DNA of 64,000 nucleotides, from positions 1,004,067-1,068,066 of the forward strand of contig NW_003314322.1 in assembly GCF_000143415.4 (NCBI RefSeq). Direction: 5' to 3'. This DNA is from Selaginella moellendorffii (lineage: Eukaryota > Streptophyta > Lycopodiopsida > Selaginellales > Selaginellaceae). The notes below the pieces were generated by a model. That model was given only the letters and a program-made list of their open reading frames with translations. It ran no database searches and was not told the origin of the DNA. The number at the start of each line of letters is the position of its first letter. Positions within the stretch are counted from its first letter, which is position 1. A program made the translations under genes and the position numbers. Positions 1 through 10,036 of this stretch are shown piece after piece.

Positions 1-771
1 GAGTTCTTTTGTGGGAATCTTGGGGATGATGTGTACTATTGGTTCGATCACTTCACGGTGATTGCCACATATCATTCTTGGGATGATGCTCGACGTTTGC
101 GTGAGTTCCCCACATGTCTCCAAGGGACGGCATTGCAGTGGTACAATGGATTGAGCGCGGCCACTCGTGGCGATTGGAGTGTTCTTCCGGACGTCTTCAA
201 ACACGCCTTCGGACATGCTGACAATTGTGATGATGCCTTCCAACAATTGCATCGTCTTCGCCAAAGGCCATCTGAGTCAGTGATGCAATTTGGCGTTCGT
301 TTCCGAAGTCTTTTGCTTCGTGCGGAGCCAAATATGTCAGAGCGGATCAAGTTAGGAATGTTGTGGCCAGCACTTCGTCAAGATCTTGTCGGACTTGTGC
401 ATGCACTTGCTCCTGCCACTCTTGACGATGCTCTTCGATTGGCACAACTTTATGAGACGTCGCCTCTTCCACTTCTTGCTACACGTCCTTCAGCTCCACT
501 TCCTATGAGTGATGGTCCTGTCCCCATGGAGATTGATGCTGCTGCTACTCGAGTCCAAGGACAAGGGCGAGGATGTGGTCGTGGCTGTGATGTTCGTTGC
601 TGGGCGTGTGATGAAGTTGGTCATACTTATCAGTGTTGTCGGTGCTTTCCGGATTGGCGACCTCCATTTCCTGGGTGGAGACCTTGGCGTCAGCAACGTC
701 CCGTTGGTGCTGCTGCGGTGGAAGGTTTGGATACCGAGGTGCATTCGGGAAACGAGGAGTCGTGCGAGTAA
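1..771 (+). CDS. gag: Gag capsid/nucleocapsid protein of the gypsy element (5' partial)
   Basis: The frame is open from base 1, so the true start lies outside the window. The N-terminal part has the retrotransposon gag pattern, with LQGTALQWYNGL near the start followed by a QLHRLRQRPSESVMQFGVRF segment. A CCHC zinc knuckle (C-x2-C-x4-H-x4-C, beginning CWACDEVGH) sits near residue 200 and would bind the element's RNA. The downstream pol frame overlaps the last 139 bases and is shifted by -1 relative to gag. Frameshifting or an independent start could therefore give Gag-Pol; no slippery site was identified. Confidence 0.88.
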   Translation, partial: EFFCGNLGDDVYYWFDHFTVIATYHSWDDARRLREFPTCLQGTALQWYNGLSAATRGDWSVLPDVFKHAFGHADNCDDAFQQLHRLRQRPSESVMQFGVRFRSLLLRAEPNMSERIKLGMLWPALRQDLVGLVHALAPATLDDALRLAQLYETSPLPLLATRPSAPLPMSDGPVPMEIDAAATRVQGQGRGCGRGCDVRCWACDEVGHTYQCCRCFPDWRPPFPGWRPWRQQRPVGAAAVEGLDTEVHSGNEESCE

Positions 772-3700
772 TGGAGGGACCTTGCGTGAATAAGTTAGTG
801 ACCCCTCTATCTTTCTTTCGGGAGTATCATCAAGGGGTTCACTCGGCACCGGTTCATCCAGTGTTTACTTTCCAAGCTCGTTTTTATAACAAGAGGTCTC
901 CTATTCTTCTCTCCGTGTTGGTTGATACAGGTTCGAGTTTATCTTCTATTGCTCGACCTGTTGCTACACGTTGTCGTCTACACTTGCATCGTGCCGCAGA
1001 TCCAGTTTTCATTCTTTATGGCAACGGCCGTACACATGCATGTGCACGAGATGAGGTGGACCTGGTTGTGCGTGTGGGCGATTTCGAGCTTGAGTTGCAG
1101 TCGTTGCGGGTGGTGCCGAGTCAAGCTTTTGACCTCATTCTTGGTATGGATTGGTTGCAGCGCTATCATGCCAAGTGTGACTTTGAGGCTTCTCCCCCTT
1201 GTCTCATACTTCCTTATGTTTCATCCATTCCTCTCACTTCCGTACTTCTTCGTCCCTCTACTTTTACCTCTGCTTCCATTACTTTTGTTCCCCCACTATT
1301 TCCTCTTGTATCTCCATCTTGTTCTGCTCTTCCCTTTTCCGATCCCTCCAATGATCTTTGTGTTGCAGCTGTTGACCAGCTCATGAAGGAGTATTCTGAT
1401 CTCTTTGACTTTGACCTATCGTCTGGGGCCAAGATTGCCACACGTCATCCCATTCCAACCGGGGATGCTCGTCCAATCAAGGTTCCTGTTCGTCGTCGGT
1501 CACTCAAGGAGATCAAGATTTTACGTGCAAACGTCAAGGAGATGTTGGAGAAGGGTGTTATTCGGAAGTCACGGAGTCCTTGGGCATGTGAACCTCATCT
1601 TGTAACGAAGCCTGATGGGAGTATTCATTTCTGCATCGACTATCGTCCATTAAATGAAGTGATGATCCCGGACGTGTACCCTCTTCCTCACACTGCTGAT
1701 CTCTTGGATCGTCTGGGGCGAAATCGTTGGTTCACCAAGCTAGATCTTGCTTCTGGGTATTGGCAAGTACCGATGGCCGAAGAAGATATTCCTAAGACTG
1801 CTTTTCGTACACCATTTGGTTTGTACGAGTTCTTGGTGATGCCGTTTGGTTTGAACAATGCTCCAGCAACTTTTCAGCGGATGATGGACGAGGTTCTTTG
1901 CGATATGCCGGAGGTGATGGCTGACTTCATTGATGATGTCTTGATCCACTCGGAGGGGACGTGGGAGGAGCACGTTCGTGATGTTTGTAAAGTGTTGGAT
2001 CGGCTACGCGACGTTGGTTTAAAGCTGAAGCGGTCAAAGTGCGTGTTTGGGTCCAAGGACACAACTTATCTTGGGTACCATATTTCTCGTGAGGGTTTGC
2101 AAGTTGATCCTGACAAACTTGTAACTGTTCTCAAGTTCCCTACTCCGAAGTGTGTGAATGATGTGCAGCATTTTTTGGGTAAGGTGCAGTATCTCGGTTG
2201 TTTTGTGGATCATCTTTCCGATCGCACTACACCATTGCGAACGTTGTTGAAGTCATCAACGTCATCTTTCATCTGGTCTCCGGATTGTGAGGGGGCCTTC
2301 GTGACTCTCAAAGAGCTATTGACGACTCCTCCGGTTTTGGCATATCCTGACTACACTCGACCTTTTATTTTGCGCGTGGATGCTTCTGACATTGGTCTTG
2401 GAGGTGTGTTGATGCAAGAGAGCTCGAGTGTGCCTGGTCAGTGCCATCCCATTGCATACATAAGCCGTACATTACAACCAGCGGAGATGAACTACTCCAC
2501 GACAGAGAAGGAGTGTTTAGCAGCAGTCTGGGGTTTCGAGAAACTTCATGCATATCTACATGGTTCTCGGACGTTACTTGAAGGTGACCATGTTGCTGTT
2601 ACTTCATTATTGAAGCGGAAGAACCTGGTTGGTCGTACGGCTCGATGGGCTTTGAAGCTTCAGATATATGATTTCAATGTTGTTCATCGCCCAAGGAGTT
2701 CTATGGCTGATGTTGATGCCCTTTCTCGAGCTCCTCTTCCTTCTCCACTCACTTCTCATGTTTCTGACGAACCTGTTGTTCTAGCATCTGTGGATTTTCT
2801 AGATGAGGATTCTGTGCCGTCGGCAGTTGCTGTCCTTGACATTCAGTGTCCACAGGGCGCAGAGCAAGATCTACCTTCCCTTGATGAGGTTCGCGAGGCT
2901 CAAAGGATTGAGCCGTGGATTCGAAGGCTTCGAGATGGGTTTGAGAATCCTGCATCACTTGCTGATGACTTGCCTTTCCGGCATTTACATTCTCAATATC
3001 GCCTTGAATATGGCCTTCTTTATTTTGTGGGGACGGATCCTGATGATCATTTACGGCTGGTGGTGCCTTCGGTGTTTATTCCGCAGTTTCTCCATGCCTA
3101 CCATGATTCTCCTATTCTAGGTGGGCATATGGGACACCGTCGTGTCACCGAGAAACTGCACAGGTCTTTCTATTGGCCAGAGATGCGACGTAATATTATC
3201 CGGTATGTGCGTAGCTGTGTTTGGTGCCAAGCTCGTAATACTCCCCCTTGTGCTGCGGAAGGACGGTTGGAGTCAATTGTAGTTTCCCGTCCGTTTGAAT
3301 TGGTGGCGTTTGATCTTATGGGACCTTTTCCACGATCGACTACTGGCAATAAGTATGTTATTATTGCTTCTGACTACTTGACTCGTTGGGTGGAAGTTGG
3401 TGCTCTTGCTAGTGCTTCTGCAACTGTTGTTGGATACTTCCTTCTCAATCAAGTGGTGTTTCAGCATTCTTGTCCAGAGCGGATTCTTTCGGATAATGGT
3501 CCTGCATTTATGGCTGAGGTATTTCATGTTTTGACATCTCGGTTGGGGATACACCACACTTTTACGAGTGCTTATCATCCACAATCAGACGGTCTGGTGG
3601 AACGGCTTGTTCGGACATTCAAAGGGATGATTGTGAAGTATGTAAACTTTCAGCATTCGGATTGGGATGGTTATTTGCCGTCTCTTCGGTATGCCTATGT

Positions 3701-4235
3701 CACAGGGGTGTAGAGTTCTGTTGGTGCTTCACCATATAAACTTCTATATGGTTATGATCCAATATTACCAACGGAGTTGGGTTTACCTTCGCGATTGCCA
3801 CGAGCTCCTGATGCTAGGTCATGGGATCAATATTTGACAAGCATTCTTCCACTTGTCCGAGCAGAGCCTGTTGAACACTTAGGCCGCGTACAAGTGGGAC
3901 AACAACGACGCTACAATTCCCATCATCGTCCACCTACGGAGTACAAAGTGGATGATTTGGTGTTAGTCCATTTTCCCCATCTTATGGTACGTGGTTTATC
4001 TAAGGGGCTCCTTGCGCAGTGGAAAGGATCGTATCGGGTGTTGTGGCAAGTTGGACCACAAGTTTATGAGATTCGGCATGATGTTCAGCAGGCCGATCCT
4101 CCGGAGATTGTGCATGTGCAGCGGTTAAAACGCTTCATACAAAGGGATCAGGAGCAGTTAATACCGTCTACAAATCCACTAATGCCTCCTCTTGACGTTC
4201 CTCCAGATCCTGGCCCATCTACAAGAGAACCCTGA
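633..4235 (+). pseudogene. pol: Pol polyprotein of the gypsy element, interrupted by one in-frame stop
   Basis: Protease carries the VDTGSS active-site motif and a later LILGMDWL strand. Reverse transcriptase shows KPDGSIHFCIDYRPLN, KLDLASGYWQVP, a FGLNNAPATFQ stretch and a catalytic FIDD box (most relatives have Y-x-D-D). RNase H has VDASDIGLGG and EKECLAAVWG. Integrase has an H-H-C-C zinc finger around 3100-3240, the SDNGPAF aspartate motif and the final glutamate region at YHPQSDGLVE. The frame ends at a TAG at 3711-3713 and resumes in the same frame through 4235 with the integrase C-terminal region (GYDP, LVHFPH, RLKRF). One nonsense change therefore removes the integrase tail. The region is otherwise intact, suggesting a fairly young copy. 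Confidence 0.93.
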
Positions 4236-4252
4236 CGACCTTCCATTATTCT

Positions 4253-4440
4253 GAGAGGAGGGGATGATGTGAGGGCCAAGTGTACGGCTACGATGCCGTA
4301 TACTAATATTAGCGTAATGGGATTTTGGTAGCCGTCGGATTGGTTTCAATCCGGACCACTCGCTCCTGTATATAAGCTAAGGTTTTTGGGCTAATTGATA
4401 TGCACATTTCTATATTCCCTTTCCATATTCCATGCACTCA
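4253..4440 (+). repeat. Polypurine tract and start of putative 3' LTR
   Basis: The tract GAGAGGAGGGGA at 4253-4264 is a typical plus-strand primer site, and the adjacent TGTGAGG at 4268 fits an LTR start. A TATATAA box at about 4370 fits U3 promoter placement. The LTR end cannot be fixed; CA dinucleotides near 4437-4442 would give an LTR of only about 170 bases, so it may be truncated. Confidence 0.55.
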
Positions 4441-5480
4441 CAAATAATACTTTAATAATAACTTTTTATTAAAAATTAATAGAAGTATAGTATACATCTA
4501 AACAGCTTACATTCAATTTATTTTCTTGTTACATCACCCCTAAACCTTGCCATTATTTAATTCCCATCCCTTTAAAGCTATTGAAGCATAAATTACCAAG
4601 AAGTTTGAAGCACACTATAAAAATCTCCTGAACCACTATATTATGTCTCAAAGAATTTCTAATTTAAGACTCAATGCTACAAATAATTAAAGAGATAGAA
4701 AGCTCAACAAAATTGATATTCCAACAAGGAGGGATTCTATTATTATTTTTATCATAATTTTTTAAGAGTTATAAAACATGATTTTAGATATTTTAAAGAC
4801 TGTCCCTGGCAACACTTTGAAATAATTATTGTCTTTACTCTCGCCTCAATATCATTCCTCACTTTATTAATTAGAATCCTCTTTACCCACTCTAGACAAA
4901 AAAACAAATTAAATTTGAAGAAGAACAATATGGAAGAGGAAAAAGTGAAAAAGAAAACTATAAAAAAGGGAATTATGTCAGAAAATCCTGAAACCCACTT
5001 CCATCCTTTCTTTCTTTTGGGCATTTTGGTCCACATTTGTCGAGAGACAAAGAAAAAGAAGATTGTGTTGATGAGCAGCTATGTAGCAAAGAAAGAAAGT
5101 CATGGAACATGTCTCGGTTGCTTGCTTGCACCAGCCTCAAAAGCTTTGTAGCCTATCTACAGTAGCTTCAAGCTTTGCGAAGTGTGACCAAAGATGAAAG
5201 TTATCGAATGTCTAGCATCGGTCCAATGGACCAATTTGCAAATTCTGACATTCTCCTTAGAGGAGACCTCCTCGCCAGCTTCTAAGAGCATCCACCACGT
5301 AACGGTCTTTGCGGTTAAGTAAGAACACGAACAACGCTGTGAAATGGCCTCGCGAGAGATGGAGCATCGCCCGATGCAGAGGAGATTCGCCTTCTTGACT
5401 CTGAATCTGATGCTGAATTTAACGCGGTCCTGTTCAAGGGCATGTCTTTGTCTGCAGTGATGCGCTCTCACTTGCGGCTT
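4441..5480. other. AT-rich stretch without a recognisable gene
   Basis: Bases 4441-5060 are AT-rich with no convincing ORF. From about 5150 the composition becomes balanced and leads into the copia-like remnant, possibly holding decayed gag sequence. Nothing else could be supported. Confidence 0.5.
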
Positions 5481-6596
5481 CTTGGGAAATAAGACACCCA
5501 CACAACAACAATTGATGGCGGAGTACAAGAAATCGCTGGTTGGTCGTGATGGGGGTCACGTCGTTCAGTCTTTGATCGCCTGGGTTTCAAGAAGCGGTCG
5601 TCACCTCGTGAGAAAGCTGAGCGTGGTGAGCGGTGCGAATTCAACTTGCTGTGGCACTTGTCACAAGAAGGGACACTTAAGTCGAGACTGAGGAGGCTCG
5701 TGAAGGAACCTCCAGTTTCAAAGGGCGACGGCAGCCAGGCGACAATCAAGACGCTAATGGAGCCAGGTATACATGTTCAGTGGACATCCAGAGTACCCCA
5801 TACACGTTGTGGTTGGATTGCGCAGCAACAACGTCAGTGAGGGAGCTCTTCATGACACTCCAGCCATTTTCTGGTGAAGTGTTCCTCATGGATAATCGCC
5901 CGCTGCCAATTCTTGATATTGGATCGATCCAGATTCAAGTTCCAGATGGCAAGGAGGTTGTAATTCGTCATGTGTGGTACGTTCCTCACTGGACACTCTC
6001 ATTTCCATCGGTCAGATGGTGGAACAAGAGTTTTTGCTGCTTTTCTCAAGTACTGGAGTGGACAGCAATCATCCACGATATGGACCAGTGGCTTGGGCAA
6101 TGAAGGTTGGCAGGCTTTTCAAGTTGGTTTGCTCCGTGCAAATCCTGAACCAGGTGATGGCGACAGTCCCTGTCACCTTCCTCTTCAGGGGGAGCAGCAG
6201 ATCTCTTGACTTGGCACTGGAGATTGGGCCATGTCAATTAACAAACTATTCACGAGATGTCACAAGCTCAAGTGTGGATGGTTTGCACATAAAATCCACC
6301 AAGATGCTCTGTGCGAGCCATGCCTTATGGGGAAGCAGCAGCAACATTATTTATCTGGATCTACCTTGTGCAGCTCAACCTTTGACACTTCTGCACTCTG
6401 ATATTTGTGAACCGTTTCATGTTCATCCAGACACGCCACAATTCATTTCTTTTATTGACATGCTACAAGATTTGCAGTGGTCGGATTCCTTTCCAGTTTT
6501 CCATGTGTACAAGCTTGAGGTTGAAAAGCAGTGTGATGAAACTATCAAAGTGCTGAGATCTGATGGAGGTGGTGAATACACTTCCAGAAGTGAATA
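5481..6596 (+). mobile_element. Decayed Ty1/copia retrotransposon fragment (gag-protease-integrase), forward arm
   Basis: A CCHC knuckle (CGTCHKKGHLSRDC) is encoded at about 5650-5690. It is followed by a basic segment and then protease-like sequence at about 5800-6030 (LDCAAT in place of the usual L-D-S/T-G-A, then IGSI and VWYVPHW). A GAG-pre-integrase motif (WHWRLGHVN) is encoded at about 6215-6243, followed by integrase sequence such as LLHSDIC and IKVLRSDGGGEYTS at about 6385-6590. The frame is broken by stops and shifts, so it is a relic. Order and motifs are those of copia elements. At about 6596 it meets an oppositely oriented copy of the same region. Confidence 0.82.
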
Positions 6597-7854
6597 TGAC
6601 TGTCCGGTTGAAGTGCTTGGCCACCCCGTTCATCTTTGGAGTATATGGGACTGTAACTTCTCTCTAGATTCCTGCTTCCTCACAGACGAGCGCAAAGTCT
6701 TTGGAAGTGTATTCACCACCTCCATCACGACTGCTGCTTCTCAACGTCAAGCTTGTACACGCAGAAGACTCGAACTGTTTCATCCTTTTGTTGCAAGGAA
6801 CTTGACCGCTTGAAATCTCCTAGCATCCAGATGAAGTACCTCTTTCTGTGGTGTGTTTGGACCTCCACAAATATCAGCGTGCAGAAGTGCCAAAGGTTGA
6901 GCCACACACAAGCTAGATGTAGAAAAAGAACTGTCACTGCTTCCCCAGACATGGCTCGCATCTTGGTGGATTTTATGTGCAAACCATCCCTTGAGCTCGT
7001 GACATTTCATAAATGGCTTGTTAATTGACAGTATATATACATGATCAACAGTCGTGACTATCCTACACCTGGATCAGTGATGTGGCAACTCATGCCACGT
7101 AGACTCTCATGTCATGGAGAGTGTATATCTCCAACAGCTGCTGCTAGTGCTGCTCTTGATTATGCCATCCAGCTTCTCCTGTGATGATTTGAGTTGCTCC
7201 CAGCCAGGCGTAGATGGATCTCTTGAAAGAAACCAATCCCTGGAGAAACTAATGCGGACTCAAGTCTTCAACTTGTATAGATTAGTATTACACAGCTAGT
7301 GAATACAGGAATGAACAGAGTGACATCCTAAAACATATCTCCGGTGGCTCTCTTGTCACCATAATGCTCATCCTCCTGCGTGCATTAAGAAACCGAAACT
7401 GTCGTGAAAAACACAAGGCACTTCTACACAGGAACAATAAAATCATATCGCATTGAAGTTTAGTATTTGGGTGCCAAAGTGGAAGCTTCTACATTCTCAC
7501 ATTGCTGCAGAATATGAACAGTATATGCTTAAGCAGCTATAGAAGATGAAGGTTAGTGAAAGTAACCTCTGAGATTGTCGTTACTACCACGACCACTACC
7601 ACGACCTCGACCACCACCGCCACTGCCACTGCCACCGTTGACTTGGTTGCTGTCAGCACTTCGCGATGTCCACGTTCATGTTTTCTAGAGCAAACTTTGT
7701 AACCAATGAAAGGATCTCTGTGCCTGGGAGGTCTTTCATTGCTAGTTGAATCATCTTCTGAGAGTTGTGGCTTGTCTTGGATCTGGATATTGGCATGAGT
7801 GGTGCCCGAAGAACTTCCAATGACGAAAGACTTTTCTGCAGCAGACATAGTCAA
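6597..7854 (-). mobile_element. Decayed Ty1/copia fragment, reverse arm meeting the forward arm head-on
   Basis: The reverse complement of 7033-6725 matches 6231-6540 closely at DNA level, for example the shared GGTTTGCACATAAAATCC. It encodes the same pre-integrase and integrase peptides (LLHADIC, VYKLDVEKQ), then GGGEYTSKDF and a PYTPKMNGVA segment reaching to about 6602. Upstream on this strand (about 7700-7540) a glycine/arginine-rich coding stretch after KHERGHREVLTATK resembles the region before a copia gag zinc knuckle. Stops and shifts show it is dead. The identity of 7040-7540 and of the leader at 7700-7854 is uncertain. Confidence 0.7.
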
Positions 7855-8397
7855 CGATCATAGAAAAGAAAACCAGCACGACAAACCCGCAGTGTATCTA
7901 GCAGTCATTGCAGTTCTCCACACGCGACTGCAATGGGAATCAGATCATGTTCTGGATAGTGGAATGTCTTTTCTGCCTTCCTCCCGATCTCATGATTACA
8001 AGCTCCCATCTCTTCAGAAAGAGGCTTAGCGATGGCAGCTCGCTGCCATCGCTAAAGTGCATTTGTCCCGGAGACGGATTACGGGGCTGGAGCAAGAGCA
8101 ATTTGCAGGCGACTTGTAGCTGGAGATGACAAGAGTCCAGTCAGTGACATTGCTATTGTGAAGCTTGGGGTGGTGGGGGTAAGGGCGGATCCCACCGAGC
8201 TTGCCTGAGAGCCGTTCATCATCCTCTTTGGTTGGCCACTGTTTGAGGGTGGCCTATCCTGCGAAATCTTTGTAGCTTTTACTAAAAATAAATTCTAAAC
8301 AGTCAAAGCAATTATATGAAAATAGCAAGGAAAATACTAGGTTTTTCCTTGGTATGACCACTTGACAGCTTGTAAGATGATTGACCACTACGAGACC
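7855..8397. other. Non-genic spacer
   Basis: No ORF with recognisable similarity was seen. It contains the perfect inverted repeat listed separately, and a G-rich stretch near 8160-8190. Open frames here are short and look random. Confidence 0.4.
8026..8055. repeat. Perfect 14-bp inverted repeat with 2-base loop
   Basis: TTAGCGATGGCAGC is followed by TC and then its exact complement GCTGCCATCGCTAA. It could form a tight hairpin in RNA or a cruciform in DNA. No poly-T or RNA gene context was seen, so no function is assigned. Confidence 0.75.
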
Positions 8398-9300
8398 TCA
8401 GAACAAGAGACGATCAGCCTCGTCAGCGCCTATGTCTTGCTCCGCCGGAATGCACCCATGAACCTCCAGGGGGGCAACTCCTGCACACGAAGGGTTCCTG
8501 GCCACCACACCACGGAAGAACTTCTCCGCCGTGGCCAAGCGCATTGCGAGCTGGAACGCGGACGCAGCCGTCTCGTCCCTGAACACAGCCTGTCCATGCT
8601 GCATCGCCGCGGAGTAGCTTCCCAGTGCCGCCCCATGCACCCACGCAAAGCTTGCATACATGTAGTTCCCAGTCTCCAAAGCCATGCGACCCATGATGCT
8701 CCACATCTCGTGTTGCTGACTGTTGAGCATCAAGGACCTCCTCGCCGACAGGATCGCTCATGAGCTTCCGTGCTCCTCCACTGTGACAAAGCCAGCCAAG
8801 TGTGCGTCCCACCAAGCTGGATTCAATTCCAGAGCATGTTTTAGATAATGCGTGGCTTCCTTTAAGTTCTTTGCAGGAGTCTGTATACGCATCATATTCA
8901 GCTCCTCCCCCAGTATCAAAACGGCGAGTCTAGTCTCGACGAGGCAAAGCATCGCAGCATCCGTGCTCGTCTGGAGCTCGGCCAGCAGCTGATCCTTTGC
9001 CATGCCACGGACACTGGCGTCCAATCTCTCCATGGCGCTGTTGGTCTCGTCGATGCAATCACTCGCGCTTGCACCTTTTCCCACGCACAATCCAGCGGGA
9101 ACCAGATCCGACAGGCAACAATGAAGTTGGGCAGCCAGCAAAAGTCGCCGAAGTATCGGCCATAGTCGTAGTAGCCCCTGAGTGATGCACTGTCAAGCAA
9201 CTCATCCCACTTCTCCTCGGTGATATTCCCATACTTGTTGGAGAAGTGAAGCTCTTCGCTGCCGGCAATTCTGGAAGCTCTCCTGAAGAAGAAGGACCGA
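8398..9300 (-). pseudogene. Broken TPR-like helical-repeat protein gene
   Basis: On the minus strand 9141-8758 and 8733-8398 share one frame, separated by a TGA at 8758-8760. They encode helical-repeat sequence such as KEATHYLKHALELNPAWWDAH followed by SLMLNSQQHEMWSIMGRMALETGN, the A/L/P spacing of tetratricopeptide repeats. The upstream end reads better in other frames (an SLRGYYDYGRYFGDFCWLPN segment around 9190-9130), so at least one frameshift is present besides the stop. It could be a fragment of a large TPR scaffold such as a Ski3-type protein, but that is a guess. Unsplit introns could explain part of the breakage; the in-frame stop argues for a pseudogene. Confidence 0.5.
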
Positions 9301-10036
9301 CCATCATAACAAAGGCCGCCCTACGGGTCGACGGGGCTCAGATTGGTTTCCGTAACGCTTCGGGACACGTGGCCGTTGCATGACATAGGATATTTTGGTT
9401 GCATTTTTCCATTATTTTCTACATCTAAGCGTGACATCAAGGCATCTTTCATAAATTATATCTTGGATCTTCAGGCCTTAGATCTTCCAGCTGATGCAGA
9501 CTGCGACATTGAGCTCGTGGGAAAATCTTCGAACTTTTTCGTCACTTTGGATCTGCGACAGGTGCTGTTGGCCACACACAAAAGTCTGGATCTTCGCATA
9601 AATCTTGTGTGTAAGCTCTGAGCCTCAAAAGAGTAAGCGGACCTCGTGTCGAGTGAGTTGATAGAGGCTTGTATCCACAGTCCCGGAGTTACGTGCTAAT
9701 TCGCATCTATTCGCCACAGCTTACTGACACTCCCATCGCCAGGGATCATGACAAGAACAAGTTTTCGTGTAGATTGCCAAGTTGGGGGGGATGGAGTCAT
9801 CGCTCTAATGAGTATGTTTCTCTTTTCATTCCAGTTGCGTATTGCCGAATCATATAACCTTGGAATTTATTTGAAGTAAACGTTACAAAGATTGAGCTCA
9901 AAGCTTTTGGTAACCCTGGTCACGTGGTCAAGACCGGTCAAGTAGTCACAGCTGGCACTTTAAATGTTGAGAACTTGCCTGATGGAGGTTTGGCCAGCGG
10001 TAACTTGGATTTCGAATGCTAGACAAGAAAATGTAT
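9301..10036. other. Unclear region; possible orphan coding exon near 9875-10022
   Basis: Most of this stretch has no recognisable gene. On the plus strand one frame ending in TAG at 10020-10022 reads like real protein (TKIELKAFGNPGHVVKTGQ, then a GTLNVENLPDGG segment), preceded by a plausible splice acceptor at about 9834 (TTTTCATTCCAG). An in-frame stop lies between that acceptor and the good frame, so it is more likely a gene relic than a live exon. The family was not recognised. Confidence 0.3.

Larger units (their letters stand above)
1..4440 (+). mobile_element. Ty3/gypsy LTR retrotransposon, 5' end cut off by window
   Basis: The element runs in the order gag, protease, reverse transcriptase, RNase H, integrase, which is the Ty3/gypsy order (in Ty1/copia the integrase precedes RT). 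The 5' LTR, primer-binding site and start of gag lie left of the window. A purine-rich tract at 4253-4264 is followed by TGTGAGG at 4268, taken as the start of the 3' LTR. The right LTR end is not certain because the partner LTR is not visible. No chromodomain is recognisable after the integrase, so it is probably not a chromovirus. One in-frame stop in the integrase makes this copy probably non-autonomous. A heavily decayed relative of its pol lies at 56810-57893. Confidence 0.93.

Noticed and set aside
1-4440. Possibility that the left-end element is a virus rather than a retrotransposon
   Set aside because: No envelope-like ORF is seen after the integrase; the polypurine tract and LTR start follow directly.
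7537-7854. 105-residue minus-strand ORF with a Val-rich tail as a stand-alone gene
   Set aside because: The Val run is an out-of-frame reading of a Gly/Arg-coding stretch that fits copia gag better; kept only as part of the retroelement relic.
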